64,000 nt of DNA from an uncultured Lachnospiraceae bacterium (GTDB taxonomy: Bacteria; Bacillota; Clostridia; Lachnospirales; Lachnospiraceae), in assembly GCA_910580195.1 (NCBI GenBank), contig CAJTWA010000022.1:1-64000 (forward strand). The letters are read 5' to 3'. This document shows, piece after piece, positions 43,500 through 52,414 of this stretch. Every line of letters begins with the position of its first letter. The first letter of the stretch is position 1. Made by a program: the position numbers and the translations under genes. Below the pieces are notes generated by a model, which was given only the letters and a program-made list of their open reading frames with translations, searched no databases and was not told the DNA's origin.

Positions 43500-44949
43500 A
43501 TTCCTGCCCTTCCTCATATTTTGGCAGCTTGAACCAGAATTCTACGCCGGTTGGGAGGTTTTCTGCCCCATAAGATCCATTGTGCATAGTTACAATGCTC
43601 TGGACAATGTACAGGCCGAGGCCTGCATGGGAAAATCCGTTTTCCTGCTGCTTGGGCTCCCGCTTGTTCCTGTAATAGCCGCTCCAGATATGCTCCAAAT
43701 CCTCTTCTGGAATCTGCCTTCCCTCATTATAGACGCTGACGCGGATGGAGGATTTCTGCTTTTTTAAGGTAATCCGGATGTTTCCCCCAATTTCTGTATG
43801 TTCCAGCGCATTTGCCATATAGTTGTCCACCACCTGCTCTATATATTCCCGGTCCCCCATCACAAAGCAATGTTCTGACAGGAAGGTTTCCAAATGCAGC
43901 TTTTTCTTTTTTACCATCCCTTCGTATTTTAAGATAATATAGTCCATGGCTTCCCGCATATCCATTTTCTTCTGTATTATGCGCTCCATTTGGTGCTCAA
44001 TGACGGAACTGTCCAGAAGGCGGCTGACCATGTCTGACATTTTTGCAACCTCCTCCTGAATAGAGGACACATAATAATCCCGGTCGTCCACGGCATAACC
44101 AAGCATCTCTGTCTGGCTGGCAATCACAGCCAAGGGGGTCTTTAGTTCATGGGAGATGTTGGCAATCATTTCTTTCCGGCGTTTTTCCATCTGGTCCTTG
44201 TGCACATTGTGGTGCAGCATCTGCCGTTTGCCTTCCTCAATCTGGGTATTCTGCTCTTTCATCTGGAGAGAAATCCGGTTCATGCTCTTTGCAAGCTGGT
44301 TCAGTTCCAGATATCTCCCTTCTTCTTCCAGCTTAGGCCCCGGCTCCCCTTCTGCCGCTTTCCCTGCTGCAAAAACAATCTGGTCCAGCGGCTCCAGAAG
44401 ATATTTCCACAAAAATGCCATGCAAATGCTGCCCGGCACCATAAGCACGAGGAACAGCACCATATAAAACTTTTCTGCCATCGTAATGCTTTTCCTTCCG
44501 GCAGCAATATCCTTAATGACAATATAGTAATCTTTTCCATTCTGTGTCATAATCCCCCGGTACCGGGCTGTTTCCAGAAGTTTCCCGCTGCTCCTGTTAA
44601 TTTCCGGATCCCTTGAAAATACATCCAGCCTTTTGGCAATATTCCTCTGGATAGTATGATCTATATTATCAACAGGTTCTGTCACATAAATTGGGTTCAT
44701 ATCTGCATCTGCAATGGTAAAATTCAGGTTTTCATTCTCATAGTTTGCAAACACGAGGTAGTCTTTGTCGTCCAAATCTGACAGATCTAATTCCTCAATA
44801 TCATGGTAGGCCTGTATCATCTGCTTGTCTTTTTCATATTCATAATAAATGGGCATAAAGGCCATATACAATAAAATGCAAACCCCTGTGAGAACCAGCA
44901 GGAACAAGCATTGTATCATAAATATGTCTTTACGGAGTTTCTTTTTCAT
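43492..44949 (-). CDS. Sensor histidine kinase (HisKA type)
   Basis: A 485-residue membrane kinase. Two membrane segments (about residues 12-35 and 160-185) bracket an extracellular sensor domain. A HAMP-like linker follows, then HisKA with the phosphoacceptor in I-S-H-E-L-K-T-P, and a HATPase domain with N-A-L-E-H-T near residue 400 and G-x-G-L-Y-I-V. The ATG at 44949 is preferred to an upstream TTG at 44964. It overlaps the response regulator gene by 20 bases and is the second gene of the pair. Signal unknown. Confidence 0.92.
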   Translation of the reverse strand: MKKKLRKDIFMIQCLFLLVLTGVCILLYMAFMPIYYEYEKDKQMIQAYHDIEELDLSDLDDKDYLVFANYENENLNFTIADADMNPIYVTEPVDNIDHTIQRNIAKRLDVFSRDPEINRSSGKLLETARYRGIMTQNGKDYYIVIKDIAAGRKSITMAEKFYMVLFLVLMVPGSICMAFLWKYLLEPLDQIVFAAGKAAEGEPGPKLEEEGRYLELNQLAKSMNRISLQMKEQNTQIEEGKRQMLHHNVHKDQMEKRRKEMIANISHELKTPLAVIASQTEMLGYAVDDRDYYVSSIQEEVAKMSDMVSRLLDSSVIEHQMERIIQKKMDMREAMDYIILKYEGMVKKKKLHLETFLSEHCFVMGDREYIEQVVDNYMANALEHTEIGGNIRITLKKQKSSIRVSVYNEGRQIPEEDLEHIWSGYYRNKREPKQQENGFSHAGLGLYIVQSIVTMHNGSYGAENLPTGVEFWFKLPKYEEGQELK

Positions 44950-45622
44950 TTCCTTTTCCCTCAAAACAATAGCCTACGCCATAGACTGTCCGAATATAGG
45001 AAACATTTCCTAATTTTTTGCGGAGCTGCTTTACAATTGTGTCAATTGTCCTTGTGTCCCCTACATAATGGTAGCCCCAAATGCTGTCAAGGATATGGTC
45101 CCTTGTGAGGACGACGCCTTCATTTTTCACAAAAAACTGCATCATCTCAAATTCCTTTGGGGTGGTTTCCACAAATTTATCTTTGACATATACCTTCTGG
45201 GAACCTACCTCAATCCTGATATCCCCTGCCGACAGGATATCCTGCTCCTGCCGGTAACGCTTTAACAGCGCTTCAATATGCATTTTCACTACAGCGAGGG
45301 AGTAAGGCTTCACAATATAATTATCGGCCCCACAGGAAAGGCTTTTCAATTGATCCTCCACCTCTTCCTTTGCTGTCAGCATGATAATGGGTACGTCAGA
45401 AATAAGGCGTATTTGCTTTAACACTTCATTCCCATCCATGAAAGGGAGCATAACGTCCAAGAGCACACAGCTTATTTCCCTGCTGTGTGCCTGAAACTGC
45501 TGGATGCCTTTAAGGCCGTCCTCTGCTGTGTAGACTTGGTAACCATGCATGGCCAAGAAGTCTGCCATTGTCTTTAATAATTTTTTTTCATCTTCAACGA
45601 TTAAAACGGTAATTTTTTCCAT
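44930..45622 (-). CDS. OmpR-family response regulator
   Basis: A 230-residue regulator. Receiver domain with acidic pocket E10-D11, phosphorylation site D56 in V-L-L-D-V-M-L-P and Lys in L-T-A-K-E near 105. The C-terminal winged helix (about 130-225) has T-P-K-E-F-E-M-M and the T-I-D-T-I-V-K-Q-L-R-K-K-L recognition helix. It starts 2 bases after the stop of the PP-loop gene and overlaps the kinase gene, so the three form one transcript. Confidence 0.95.
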   Translation of the reverse strand: MEKITVLIVEDEKKLLKTMADFLAMHGYQVYTAEDGLKGIQQFQAHSREISCVLLDVMLPFMDGNEVLKQIRLISDVPIIMLTAKEEVEDQLKSLSCGADNYIVKPYSLAVVKMHIEALLKRYRQEQDILSAGDIRIEVGSQKVYVKDKFVETTPKEFEMMQFFVKNEGVVLTRDHILDSIWGYHYVGDTRTIDTIVKQLRKKLGNVSYIRTVYGVGYCFEGKGNEKETP

Positions 45623-45624
45623 GT

Positions 45625-46623
45625 CTATTTTATTCGTATTCTGTCCTCAAACCTGCGTTTTTCTTCCTCTGGTATATGGGTAAAATGTACGGTATCCTGC
45701 TCTAACATCCGCTGCATTTCCTCCACGGACAGTTTCCCCCTCCGTACTTCTACGGAAAGTTCCCCCTGCCGGATTGGGAATCCCCGTTTCTTAATGCTCA
45801 TATTTTCTGCCACTGCATGGGCGTAACAGTCAGGATGGCCGCCCGCCTTGCTCTTTGGCCTTGTCCAGCCTATGCTTTCTTCTAAGGTGCGCATGACCTC
45901 TTCGTCGCTAATCTCATGGTACGCAAAATAAGAAACTGCTTCTGCCTCAATATCCCGGATATAGCTGAGCTCCTCTTGGCTCCAAAGCTTTTCCTCCAGC
46001 CCATGGAACATCTGGTGCTCAAAATCCAGCAGGGAAAAGGACGTTTCAAATGGCTCCAAGTGGTCTTTTTTCAAGGCTGTCTGCAAAATCTGCCCTTTGG
46101 TCCGGCCGTTTACAATCAGTGGGATCCCATTTTTCCCTGCAAACAGGTAGCTGTAGTAATGCATATAATGGAAACAGATTGCGCAGAAATTGTACATAAA
46201 ATTTACGCTGAAGGTATATGCTTTCCTGAGTTCTTCATCATTCATGGTAAATGTGATATGGTCCACCGGCATTTTCTGCAGCGCATTTTCAATGTTCCGT
46301 TTCCCGTATTCCGTGGAAAATGCATTTTGGAAAGTAAATGCAAGTACCCGCATCCCGTATTTTTCTTTTAGCTGCTGAATGACATAAGTACTGTCCTTGC
46401 CGCCGCTAAAACCTACTAAGCAATCATACTTGCTGCCGTTTTCCTTTGCTTTTTGCTTGGCGCGTTCTATTTTGGCCCGGAATAATTCCTCCAGCCCTTC
46501 CGAATCTTCCAAGAAATCTTTATTTTCTTTATAGAAATTACAATAATTGCAGACCCCTCCATCATCAAACTTAATGCCAGTATAGTGCTCTGGAAGCCCG
46601 CAGATTATGCATCTTTTGTCCAA
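45625..46623 (-). CDS. PP-loop ATPase with cysteine motifs (N-acetyl sugar amidotransferase-like)
   Basis: A 332-residue PP-loop (adenine nucleotide alpha hydrolase) protein with S73-G-G-K-D-S78. Paired cysteines C-I-I-C near residue 5, C-N-Y-C near 25 and C-A-I-C near 150 suggest zinc or iron-sulfur binding. This combination resembles the amidotransferase used in pseudaminic/legionaminic acid or O-antigen sugar synthesis and other PP-loop enzymes; the substrate cannot be fixed. Being 2 bases from the response regulator it is co-expressed with the two-component system. No sugar biosynthesis genes are adjacent. Confidence 0.75.
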   Translation of the reverse strand: MDKRCIICGLPEHYTGIKFDDGGVCNYCNFYKENKDFLEDSEGLEELFRAKIERAKQKAKENGSKYDCLVGFSGGKDSTYVIQQLKEKYGMRVLAFTFQNAFSTEYGKRNIENALQKMPVDHITFTMNDEELRKAYTFSVNFMYNFCAICFHYMHYYSYLFAGKNGIPLIVNGRTKGQILQTALKKDHLEPFETSFSLLDFEHQMFHGLEEKLWSQEELSYIRDIEAEAVSYFAYHEISDEEVMRTLEESIGWTRPKSKAGGHPDCYAHAVAENMSIKKRGFPIRQGELSVEVRRGKLSVEEMQRMLEQDTVHFTHIPEEEKRRFEDRIRIK

Positions 46624-46782
46624 TATATTTACCGCCTTTCTATCATAACTCTTGCAAGGATGTGTTCATTATAATTTTTAATTTTGATAGAAATTTGAGA
46701 ACAAAAAGAAATTTGAAAGGTAAGGCTTTGAGCAAAATGCGGCCGCAGAAAGATGCTTGGAAGGTAGGATTTACATAAAAAT

Positions 46783-46873
46783 ACTGCCACAAAAAAGATA
46801 CCATGCACAAGATTTTTCCATCCAAATAGAAACAATTGGGGGCTCATGTGCCATCTTCTTTTGTGGCAGTTTT
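46783..46873 (-). terminator. Long hairpin terminator of the 46879-48918 gene
   Basis: On the minus strand ACTGCCACAAAAGAAGAT pairs with ATC-TTTTTTGTGGCAGT (about 16 pairs), with a long partly structured loop, and is followed by ATTTTT. It sits directly after the stop. The remaining gap to 46623 shows no gene. Confidence 0.75.
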
Positions 46874-46878
46874 CCTAT

Positions 46879-48918
46879 TTACATATTTGCAATTAAAGAC
46901 GCTATGTCTTCCGGGCTCATCATCTTTCCCGGGTCGGACATATCCGGCAGGGGCGGCTTGATGCTGTCCTCTATGGGATTTGCCATTTTCGGAAGTTCCT
47001 CTACCGTTGTGTTGCCAATCAGGGCAGCAATTTCCTCCGGGCTCATCATGCCGTCGCTATTGCCCATGAAGGGCGCTGGGATTGGCTCAGGTTCTGGCTC
47101 GGGTTCCGGCTCTGCGGTATTTGCCAGCAAGGCAGCGATATCTTCTGGAGTCATCATGCCGTTTGCAGGCCCTACCGTGGGGATTGGGTCTGGCGCCAAT
47201 ACCGGCTGTGTAAAGGAATCCATTGCTGCTTGCGGGATATCTACTGGCGCCGGGGCGCTATCTGCCAAAATTTCCGGCATTGACTGCAAATCCGGTTCTG
47301 GGGCTATCGCTTCTGGCATTGGCTGCAAATCTGGTTCTGGGGCTATCGCTTCTAGCACTGGCTGTAAATCTGGTTCTGGGGCTATCGCTTCTGGCATTGG
47401 CTGTATGTCTTGTTCTGCTGCCAACACCTCCGGCATCGCCTGTATGTTATGTTCTGCTGCTAATGTTTCGGGCATCGCTTGTATGCCTTGTTCTGTCGCT
47501 AAACCTAGCATTTCTATTGGAGCGGCTTCTGAAACCTGTTCTGGATCTGCGGATGCTAATGGCATGTCTTCTGTTTCCTCTGGATTTGCATCTGCCAGCG
47601 GCATGTCTGCTATTTCCTCTGGATTTGCATCTGCCAGCGGCATGTCTGCTGTTTCCTCTGGATTTACATCTGCCAGCGGCATGTCTGCTGTTTGCTCCTG
47701 ATTTACATCTGCCAGCGGCATTTCTACTATTTCAGGTTCTGCAGACAATGGCATCCCTATAGACTCAGCCCCTTGGGCATCCGGAAAATCCTCAACGAAT
47801 TGTAACACTTTTTCTAATTCTTCTTCTCCTATTATCCCTGTAGCATTAGTGATTTCCTGTATTGGCTCTTCTGCTGGTTCCGCCATTGCCTGTTCCTCTG
47901 CCGGATCTAATACAACCTCTTGTTCAAGCTCTGCCTCAGATTCCGGCTGTGCAGCAAGGGTTTCTTGCCCTGCCCCCAACTCTGGTTCTGGCAATTCTGC
48001 TTCAGCCATTCCCTGCGGTTCTTCCGTGAACTCTGGCTGCCCGGCTGGCAATGGCCCAGAAACCGGCCCTGACGCAAATCCATCGGCAGCGTAAGGCTCC
48101 CTTTGGGCAAGCTGCGGCATCTGGGCAATTTTTTCTGGGATGACTTCAATAATATTTTTAATCAAATCTGTAGATTCCTGTATTTTTTCTACTAATTCTT
48201 TCTGGTTATCATCCACTTTCTTTAAGTTCTGGAATAAGTCTGCGGACTCCTGCAGCTTCTCTGCCAATTCCTTGTGGCTGTCATCCATCTTTTGGATATT
48301 TTGGAATAAATTAGCAGATTCTTGGATTTTTTCCACCAATTCTCTTTGGTTGTCATCCATTTTCTGAAGTTTCTTATTGTAAATCTCATCCTGTTTTTCC
48401 ATAACCTCTGTTTTCATATCCAGAATGGACTGCTGGAACTCTTCCATGCGCTGGATCAGCTGGTCATTGGAATTCATCAGTGCGGTAGCGTTTTCCTTGC
48501 TCCGGCTGATGGTAACTTTTGCAACCTTTTTCTGCCCGTCCATCAGGTTTTCCAGCATATCGGCAATTTTCTGCTGGTTCGCTGAGCTTGCCTTTTCAAT
48601 CGGCATAATTTTCTGCCCGATAAAATTCAGCTTCTCATCCAAATTCTGAAAACTCTTTTGTGATACTAAATGCGTGGATTTCTCTGCCTTCATAATATCC
48701 ACATAATGTTCTTCCGCCCGCTGGCTGTCTGCTTCTTTCCACTTAGTCCATGCATTGATGGTGGAAAGGATACAAAACAGGGTGGCTAACGCAGCAACTC
48801 CTAAAATTGCATAATTGCTCTTCATATTTACAATAAAGTAAATATCAGTCAAAAATACAAAGACAGAAATTACGGAAGAGGTCTGTAATTTTTTCTTTTG
48901 TGGATTACCATTCTCCAT
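46879..48918 (-). CDS. Membrane-anchored coiled-coil protein with repeats and FliM-like C-terminal motifs
   Basis: A 679-residue protein; ATG at 48918 is chosen because GGAGGG lies 6 bases before it. Two hydrophobic segments occur around residues 17-55. A coiled-coil region (about 65-270) includes three 23-residue repeats around D-N-Q-(R/K)-E-L-V-E-K-I-Q-E-S. An acidic Pro/Glu/Ala-rich region follows, with five copies of a 13-residue unit (A-D-M-P-L-A-D) and about six of another (M-P-E-A-I-A-P-E-P-D). The end carries three copies of G-M-M-(S/T)-P-E-(E/D)-I-A-(A/S)-L-(I/L)-(A/G)-N, which recalls the L-S-Q-D-E-I-D-A-L-L motif of FliM/FliY. Function unknown; probably a scaffold at the membrane. 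Confidence 0.8.
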   Translation of the reverse strand: MENGNPQKKKLQTSSVISVFVFLTDIYFIVNMKSNYAILGVAALATLFCILSTINAWTKWKEADSQRAEEHYVDIMKAEKSTHLVSQKSFQNLDEKLNFIGQKIMPIEKASSANQQKIADMLENLMDGQKKVAKVTISRSKENATALMNSNDQLIQRMEEFQQSILDMKTEVMEKQDEIYNKKLQKMDDNQRELVEKIQESANLFQNIQKMDDSHKELAEKLQESADLFQNLKKVDDNQKELVEKIQESTDLIKNIIEVIPEKIAQMPQLAQREPYAADGFASGPVSGPLPAGQPEFTEEPQGMAEAELPEPELGAGQETLAAQPESEAELEQEVVLDPAEEQAMAEPAEEPIQEITNATGIIGEEELEKVLQFVEDFPDAQGAESIGMPLSAEPEIVEMPLADVNQEQTADMPLADVNPEETADMPLADANPEEIADMPLADANPEETEDMPLASADPEQVSEAAPIEMLGLATEQGIQAMPETLAAEHNIQAMPEVLAAEQDIQPMPEAIAPEPDLQPVLEAIAPEPDLQPMPEAIAPEPDLQSMPEILADSAPAPVDIPQAAMDSFTQPVLAPDPIPTVGPANGMMTPEDIAALLANTAEPEPEPEPEPIPAPFMGNSDGMMSPEEIAALIGNTTVEELPKMANPIEDSIKPPLPDMSDPGKMMSPEDIASLIANM

Positions 48919-49106
48919 ATGCGTCCCTCCGCTGTACATGATTTATTTATGTATGAAAGCTACTGCTTCACAATCCTTAATAGATAAATCATATCACAAA
49001 TTTGGCTTCTTTGCAAATTTTCTTGCAAATAATTCAAATTAATTTTCCAAAAATGATAAGCCGCTTCTAAATTATCCAAAAGAAAAGATACGCCATATCC
49101 TCCCCC

Positions 49107-49712
49107 TTACTTCGTTCCCTCCCCTTCCGGAAAGATAACCTTAAATACAAAAAAGAAAATAACCATCGAAACACCGCCCGTTATAAAAGTTACCAGAATA
49201 TTATAAACTGCCGGCGGCATATATACTGCGGCAATAGGCATCCATAAATTATTAAACCCATTGCAGACTAAGGAAATGGCTATCCATGCGATAAAATACC
49301 ACATTGCCTGATACAGCAGGTTTCCTTTGCTCTTGAATGTAATATTCCTCTGTAACGGGAAATTAATGCACTGTGCTAAGAAAGAGCCAACTTCATAACT
49401 GATAAAATACCCCAGCCCGCCCCCAATTATGGCTGCGCCAGAATTATCATACAGAATGTTATACCCCAACAGGCTCCATGTGAAATCAACCCCAAATATT
49501 GACAGCTCTTTTTTGGGCCACATAAACTCTGTCCCTGCCAAGCCAAGCCCAAGGATTCCCGGCATAAAAGTAAACACCAAATACTGGAATACAGTTACCC
49601 CCATGCTGAACACCAAGAAAAAACCAATTTGGTACAGCCATTTTGCCAGTTTCCCATGATTTGCTTCAAAATATGCCCATTTTTCCTTCCACCACTCGAT
49701 TGCCCTGCTCAT
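49107..49712 (-). CDS. GtrA-like membrane protein
   Basis: A 201-residue protein with four hydrophobic segments and the GtrA-type motif N-F-P-L-Q-R-N-I-T-F-K near residue 120. GtrA proteins are thought to move polyprenyl-linked sugars across the membrane. It is somewhat longer than the usual 130-150 residues because of the loop between the first two segments. It lies 31 bases after a GH3 gene in the same direction, which suggests joint expression. Confidence 0.85.
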   Translation of the reverse strand: MSRAIEWWKEKWAYFEANHGKLAKWLYQIGFFLVFSMGVTVFQYLVFTFMPGILGLGLAGTEFMWPKKELSIFGVDFTWSLLGYNILYDNSGAAIIGGGLGYFISYEVGSFLAQCINFPLQRNITFKSKGNLLYQAMWYFIAWIAISLVCNGFNNLWMPIAAVYMPPAVYNILVTFITGGVSMVIFFFVFKVIFPEGEGTK

Positions 49713-49743
49713 CCCTATCCCCCTTTTCCGATGCCTTCCTGTT

Positions 49744-52167
49744 TCATTTTTTCAAAAATCTCTTCTCAAACCTTTTATTTTCCCTCAGGTTTGAAACATA
49801 CCCTACGAGAACTTTCTTGAGCCCTCTTAGGAAATGGCCGTTTACCATGCTTACTATCCCCTCCGCCATATCCATGCTTACCCTTCCGCCCGTCATTTTT
49901 GCAATCCCGCGGAAGGGTATGTTATAGATAAATAAGATATTTAAATCTGGTTTCCCTTTCTTTTCGTTTTTCTCCTTGATATTAGTGAGCACCCGGTATG
50001 CAAACCTTGCCAAAGGGCTTTTTGCGTAATACATTTGGCATACCGCATCATTTAAGCCTATTTGCCCGCTCCACGTCCCGCATGGGATGGGATGCCTGAG
50101 AAGCCCTTCAAACTCTGCGTCCCCAACCTTTTTTACATTGCCGCTATAATAGGACGGCATTTTTTCCCTCTGGCAAGGCGCAGGCCCTGCTGTGCCCTCC
50201 ACTGCAAAGCTGCCCTGTAGGCGGATGTCCGCAATACTTGCGCCAACCATAATCTGGTACTCCCCGCTTTCGGTTTCCCAACTGCCGCTGTTGACATTCC
50301 AATAACGGAATGTTTTATCATCAAAGGGGATTTTTACCTCCCTGCTTTCCCCTGCTTTTAAAAATACCTTCCGGAACCCTTTTAGTTCCTTTTTCGGGCG
50401 GAATACCTTTCCTCCCGGCAGCCCTACATATAGCTGTGCAATCTCTGCGCCATCGTATGCCCCTGTATTTGCTATGGTAAATGCAACGCCTTCCCCATAA
50501 ACTTTTAGGCCTGAATACTCAAATGTGGTATAAGAAAGCCCATAGCCAAACGGATACGCCGCCTCAATCCCCGCCGTATCGTAATATCGGTACCCAATAA
50601 ACAGCCCTTCCCTGTATTCTGCATTCCGCATCGGGGAGGGAAAATAATGGAAGGCCGGCGTGTCTTCATATTTTAAGGGGTATGTTTCCGCAAGTTTTCC
50701 GGATGGGTTTCTGTTCCCAGCCAAGATATCAAGGACAGCCCCTGCCCCTGCCTGTCCATAAAGGTATCCATGGAGAATCCCTTTGCAGTTATCCCCCCAA
50801 GAGATATCAACCACAGAACCTGCGCTTAAAACAGCAATGATGTTGGGATTCACCCCGTGCAGTGCCTGCAGCAATTTAACCTGATTGGAATGTATCCTAA
50901 TATGCTCCCGGTCTTTCCCTTCCGCTTCGCTCATCTCATCCAAGCCCATGCAATATACTACTGCCTCTGCCTTTGCGGCAAGCGCAAGAGCCTCCTGTTT
51001 CCGTGCATCGTCTGGTTTTCCATCCCTTTGGAACCCACGGCATATCCCTACCACATCAAAACCATATTTTTCTATATTCTTTTCCATAGAATCTACAGAG
51101 GTGGCATTTACCATGGAAGACCCTGCCCCCTGATATCTTGGATCATAAGCAAAATCGCCTACAACTAACACTTTTGTCCCTGCCTTCAAGGGAAGGATGC
51201 CGCCTTCATTTTTTAGCAGGACGATGCTTTCTGCCGCCGCCTTCTTTGCAAGGCCATGGTGTTCCTGCTTGCTGAATTTGTGTTTTTCTTTTTTGGTTTC
51301 TGGCTTCAGTTCCATAATGGCATGGAGCAGCCGCCCAACGCAACCATCAAGTTCTTCCTCCGAGAGCCTATGTTCTTTTACCGCCTTGGTTACCTGCCTT
51401 GCGGAATCAAACCCAGTGGTAGGCATCTCCAAGTCCGAGCCTGCTTTTATGCCTTCTACATGGTCATTGGAGCCGCCCCAGTCTGTCACTACAAATCCTT
51501 GGAACCCCCATTCCTCCCGCAATATTTCTTTCAGCAAATGCTTATTCTCATTGGCATACGTCCCATTGACTTGGTTATAGCTAGACATAATTGCACCCGG
51601 GTTTGCTTCTTTTACAGCAATTTCAAACGCCGTCAGGTAAATTTCCCGCAGCGTCCGCTCATCCACCACCACGTTCATTGCCATCCGCCGCAGTTCTTGG
51701 TTATTCACTGCAAAATGCTTTGGGCAGGCATACACCCCCTGGCTTTGGATTCCCCGGATGTAAGAAGCCGCCATCTTCCCGGCAAGATATGGATCCTCTG
51801 AAAAATATTCAAAATTCCTTCCGCATAAGGGGCTTCTTTTCATATTCAGGCCCGGCCCTAACAAAACATCCACACCAAGAGCCTTTGCTTCTTCCCCCAA
51901 TGCCTTCCCAATTTCTTCCCCTAACTTTTCATCCCAACTATTTGCAATTGCCGCTGCAGTCGGAAAGCACGTAGCCGGAAGGGAAGGGTTAAGCCCTAAA
52001 TGATCCCCATTCCCTTCCTGTTTCCGTACCCCATGGGGGCCATCGGATAATAGGATGGACGGTACATGCAGGCGCGCAATCTCCCATGTCTGCCACTCAT
52101 TCTTGCCGCTAAGCAGCGCGGCCTTTTCCTCTAATGTCATTTTGCCTATTATTTTTCTATACTCCAT
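49744..52167 (-). CDS. Glycoside hydrolase family 3 beta-glucosidase
   Basis: An 807-residue GH3 enzyme with the usual order: TIM-barrel domain with the nucleophile D229 in V-T-D-W-G-G and the substrate-binding K-H-F-A-V-N-N-Q-E near 150, then the alpha/beta sandwich (about 300-520) and a fibronectin-like domain ending near 690. About 110 further residues carry a basic tail related to no domain I can name. No signal peptide, so it cleaves imported beta-glucosides in the cytoplasm. Substrate specificity cannot be decided. Neighbouring genes: GtrA-like protein after it, Agr-type pair before it. Confidence 0.93.
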   Translation of the reverse strand: MEYRKIIGKMTLEEKAALLSGKNEWQTWEIARLHVPSILLSDGPHGVRKQEGNGDHLGLNPSLPATCFPTAAAIANSWDEKLGEEIGKALGEEAKALGVDVLLGPGLNMKRSPLCGRNFEYFSEDPYLAGKMAASYIRGIQSQGVYACPKHFAVNNQELRRMAMNVVVDERTLREIYLTAFEIAVKEANPGAIMSSYNQVNGTYANENKHLLKEILREEWGFQGFVVTDWGGSNDHVEGIKAGSDLEMPTTGFDSARQVTKAVKEHRLSEEELDGCVGRLLHAIMELKPETKKEKHKFSKQEHHGLAKKAAAESIVLLKNEGGILPLKAGTKVLVVGDFAYDPRYQGAGSSMVNATSVDSMEKNIEKYGFDVVGICRGFQRDGKPDDARKQEALALAAKAEAVVYCMGLDEMSEAEGKDREHIRIHSNQVKLLQALHGVNPNIIAVLSAGSVVDISWGDNCKGILHGYLYGQAGAGAVLDILAGNRNPSGKLAETYPLKYEDTPAFHYFPSPMRNAEYREGLFIGYRYYDTAGIEAAYPFGYGLSYTTFEYSGLKVYGEGVAFTIANTGAYDGAEIAQLYVGLPGGKVFRPKKELKGFRKVFLKAGESREVKIPFDDKTFRYWNVNSGSWETESGEYQIMVGASIADIRLQGSFAVEGTAGPAPCQREKMPSYYSGNVKKVGDAEFEGLLRHPIPCGTWSGQIGLNDAVCQMYYAKSPLARFAYRVLTNIKEKNEKKGKPDLNILFIYNIPFRGIAKMTGGRVSMDMAEGIVSMVNGHFLRGLKKVLVGYVSNLRENKRFEKRFLKK

Positions 52168-52366
52168 TCCAATTCACTTCCATTTCTATTCTGATTATTT
52201 TTCCAAAACCCCTCCATGCTGCAGAATACTTATTTGTGCACAAACAATTACAGGTAGCCCTCCCCTGAAATAAACATCCCATGGATAGACTTTAGAGCTA
52301 ACGCCCCATCTGATATGTTTAAGATAGCACATTCCTTAAGATCCCTGCCTTTCTTGTCACAAACAC

Positions 52367-52402
52367 GCAAAAAAATAGCGCAAACTGTCCCTGCGCCATT
52401 TC
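52367..52402 (-). terminator. Terminator of the Agr-type operon
   Basis: On the minus strand AATGGCGCA pairs with TGCGCTATT and is followed by TTTTTT. It lies about 15 bases after the kinase stop. The rest of 52168-52414 shows no supported gene. Confidence 0.75.
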
Positions 52403-52414
52403 TTGATGCTATTT

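Noticed and set aside
46757..47762. Long plus-strand frames rich in Ser, Gly, Ala or Leu
   Set aside because: Mirror frames of the repeat-rich minus-strand gene 46879-48918.
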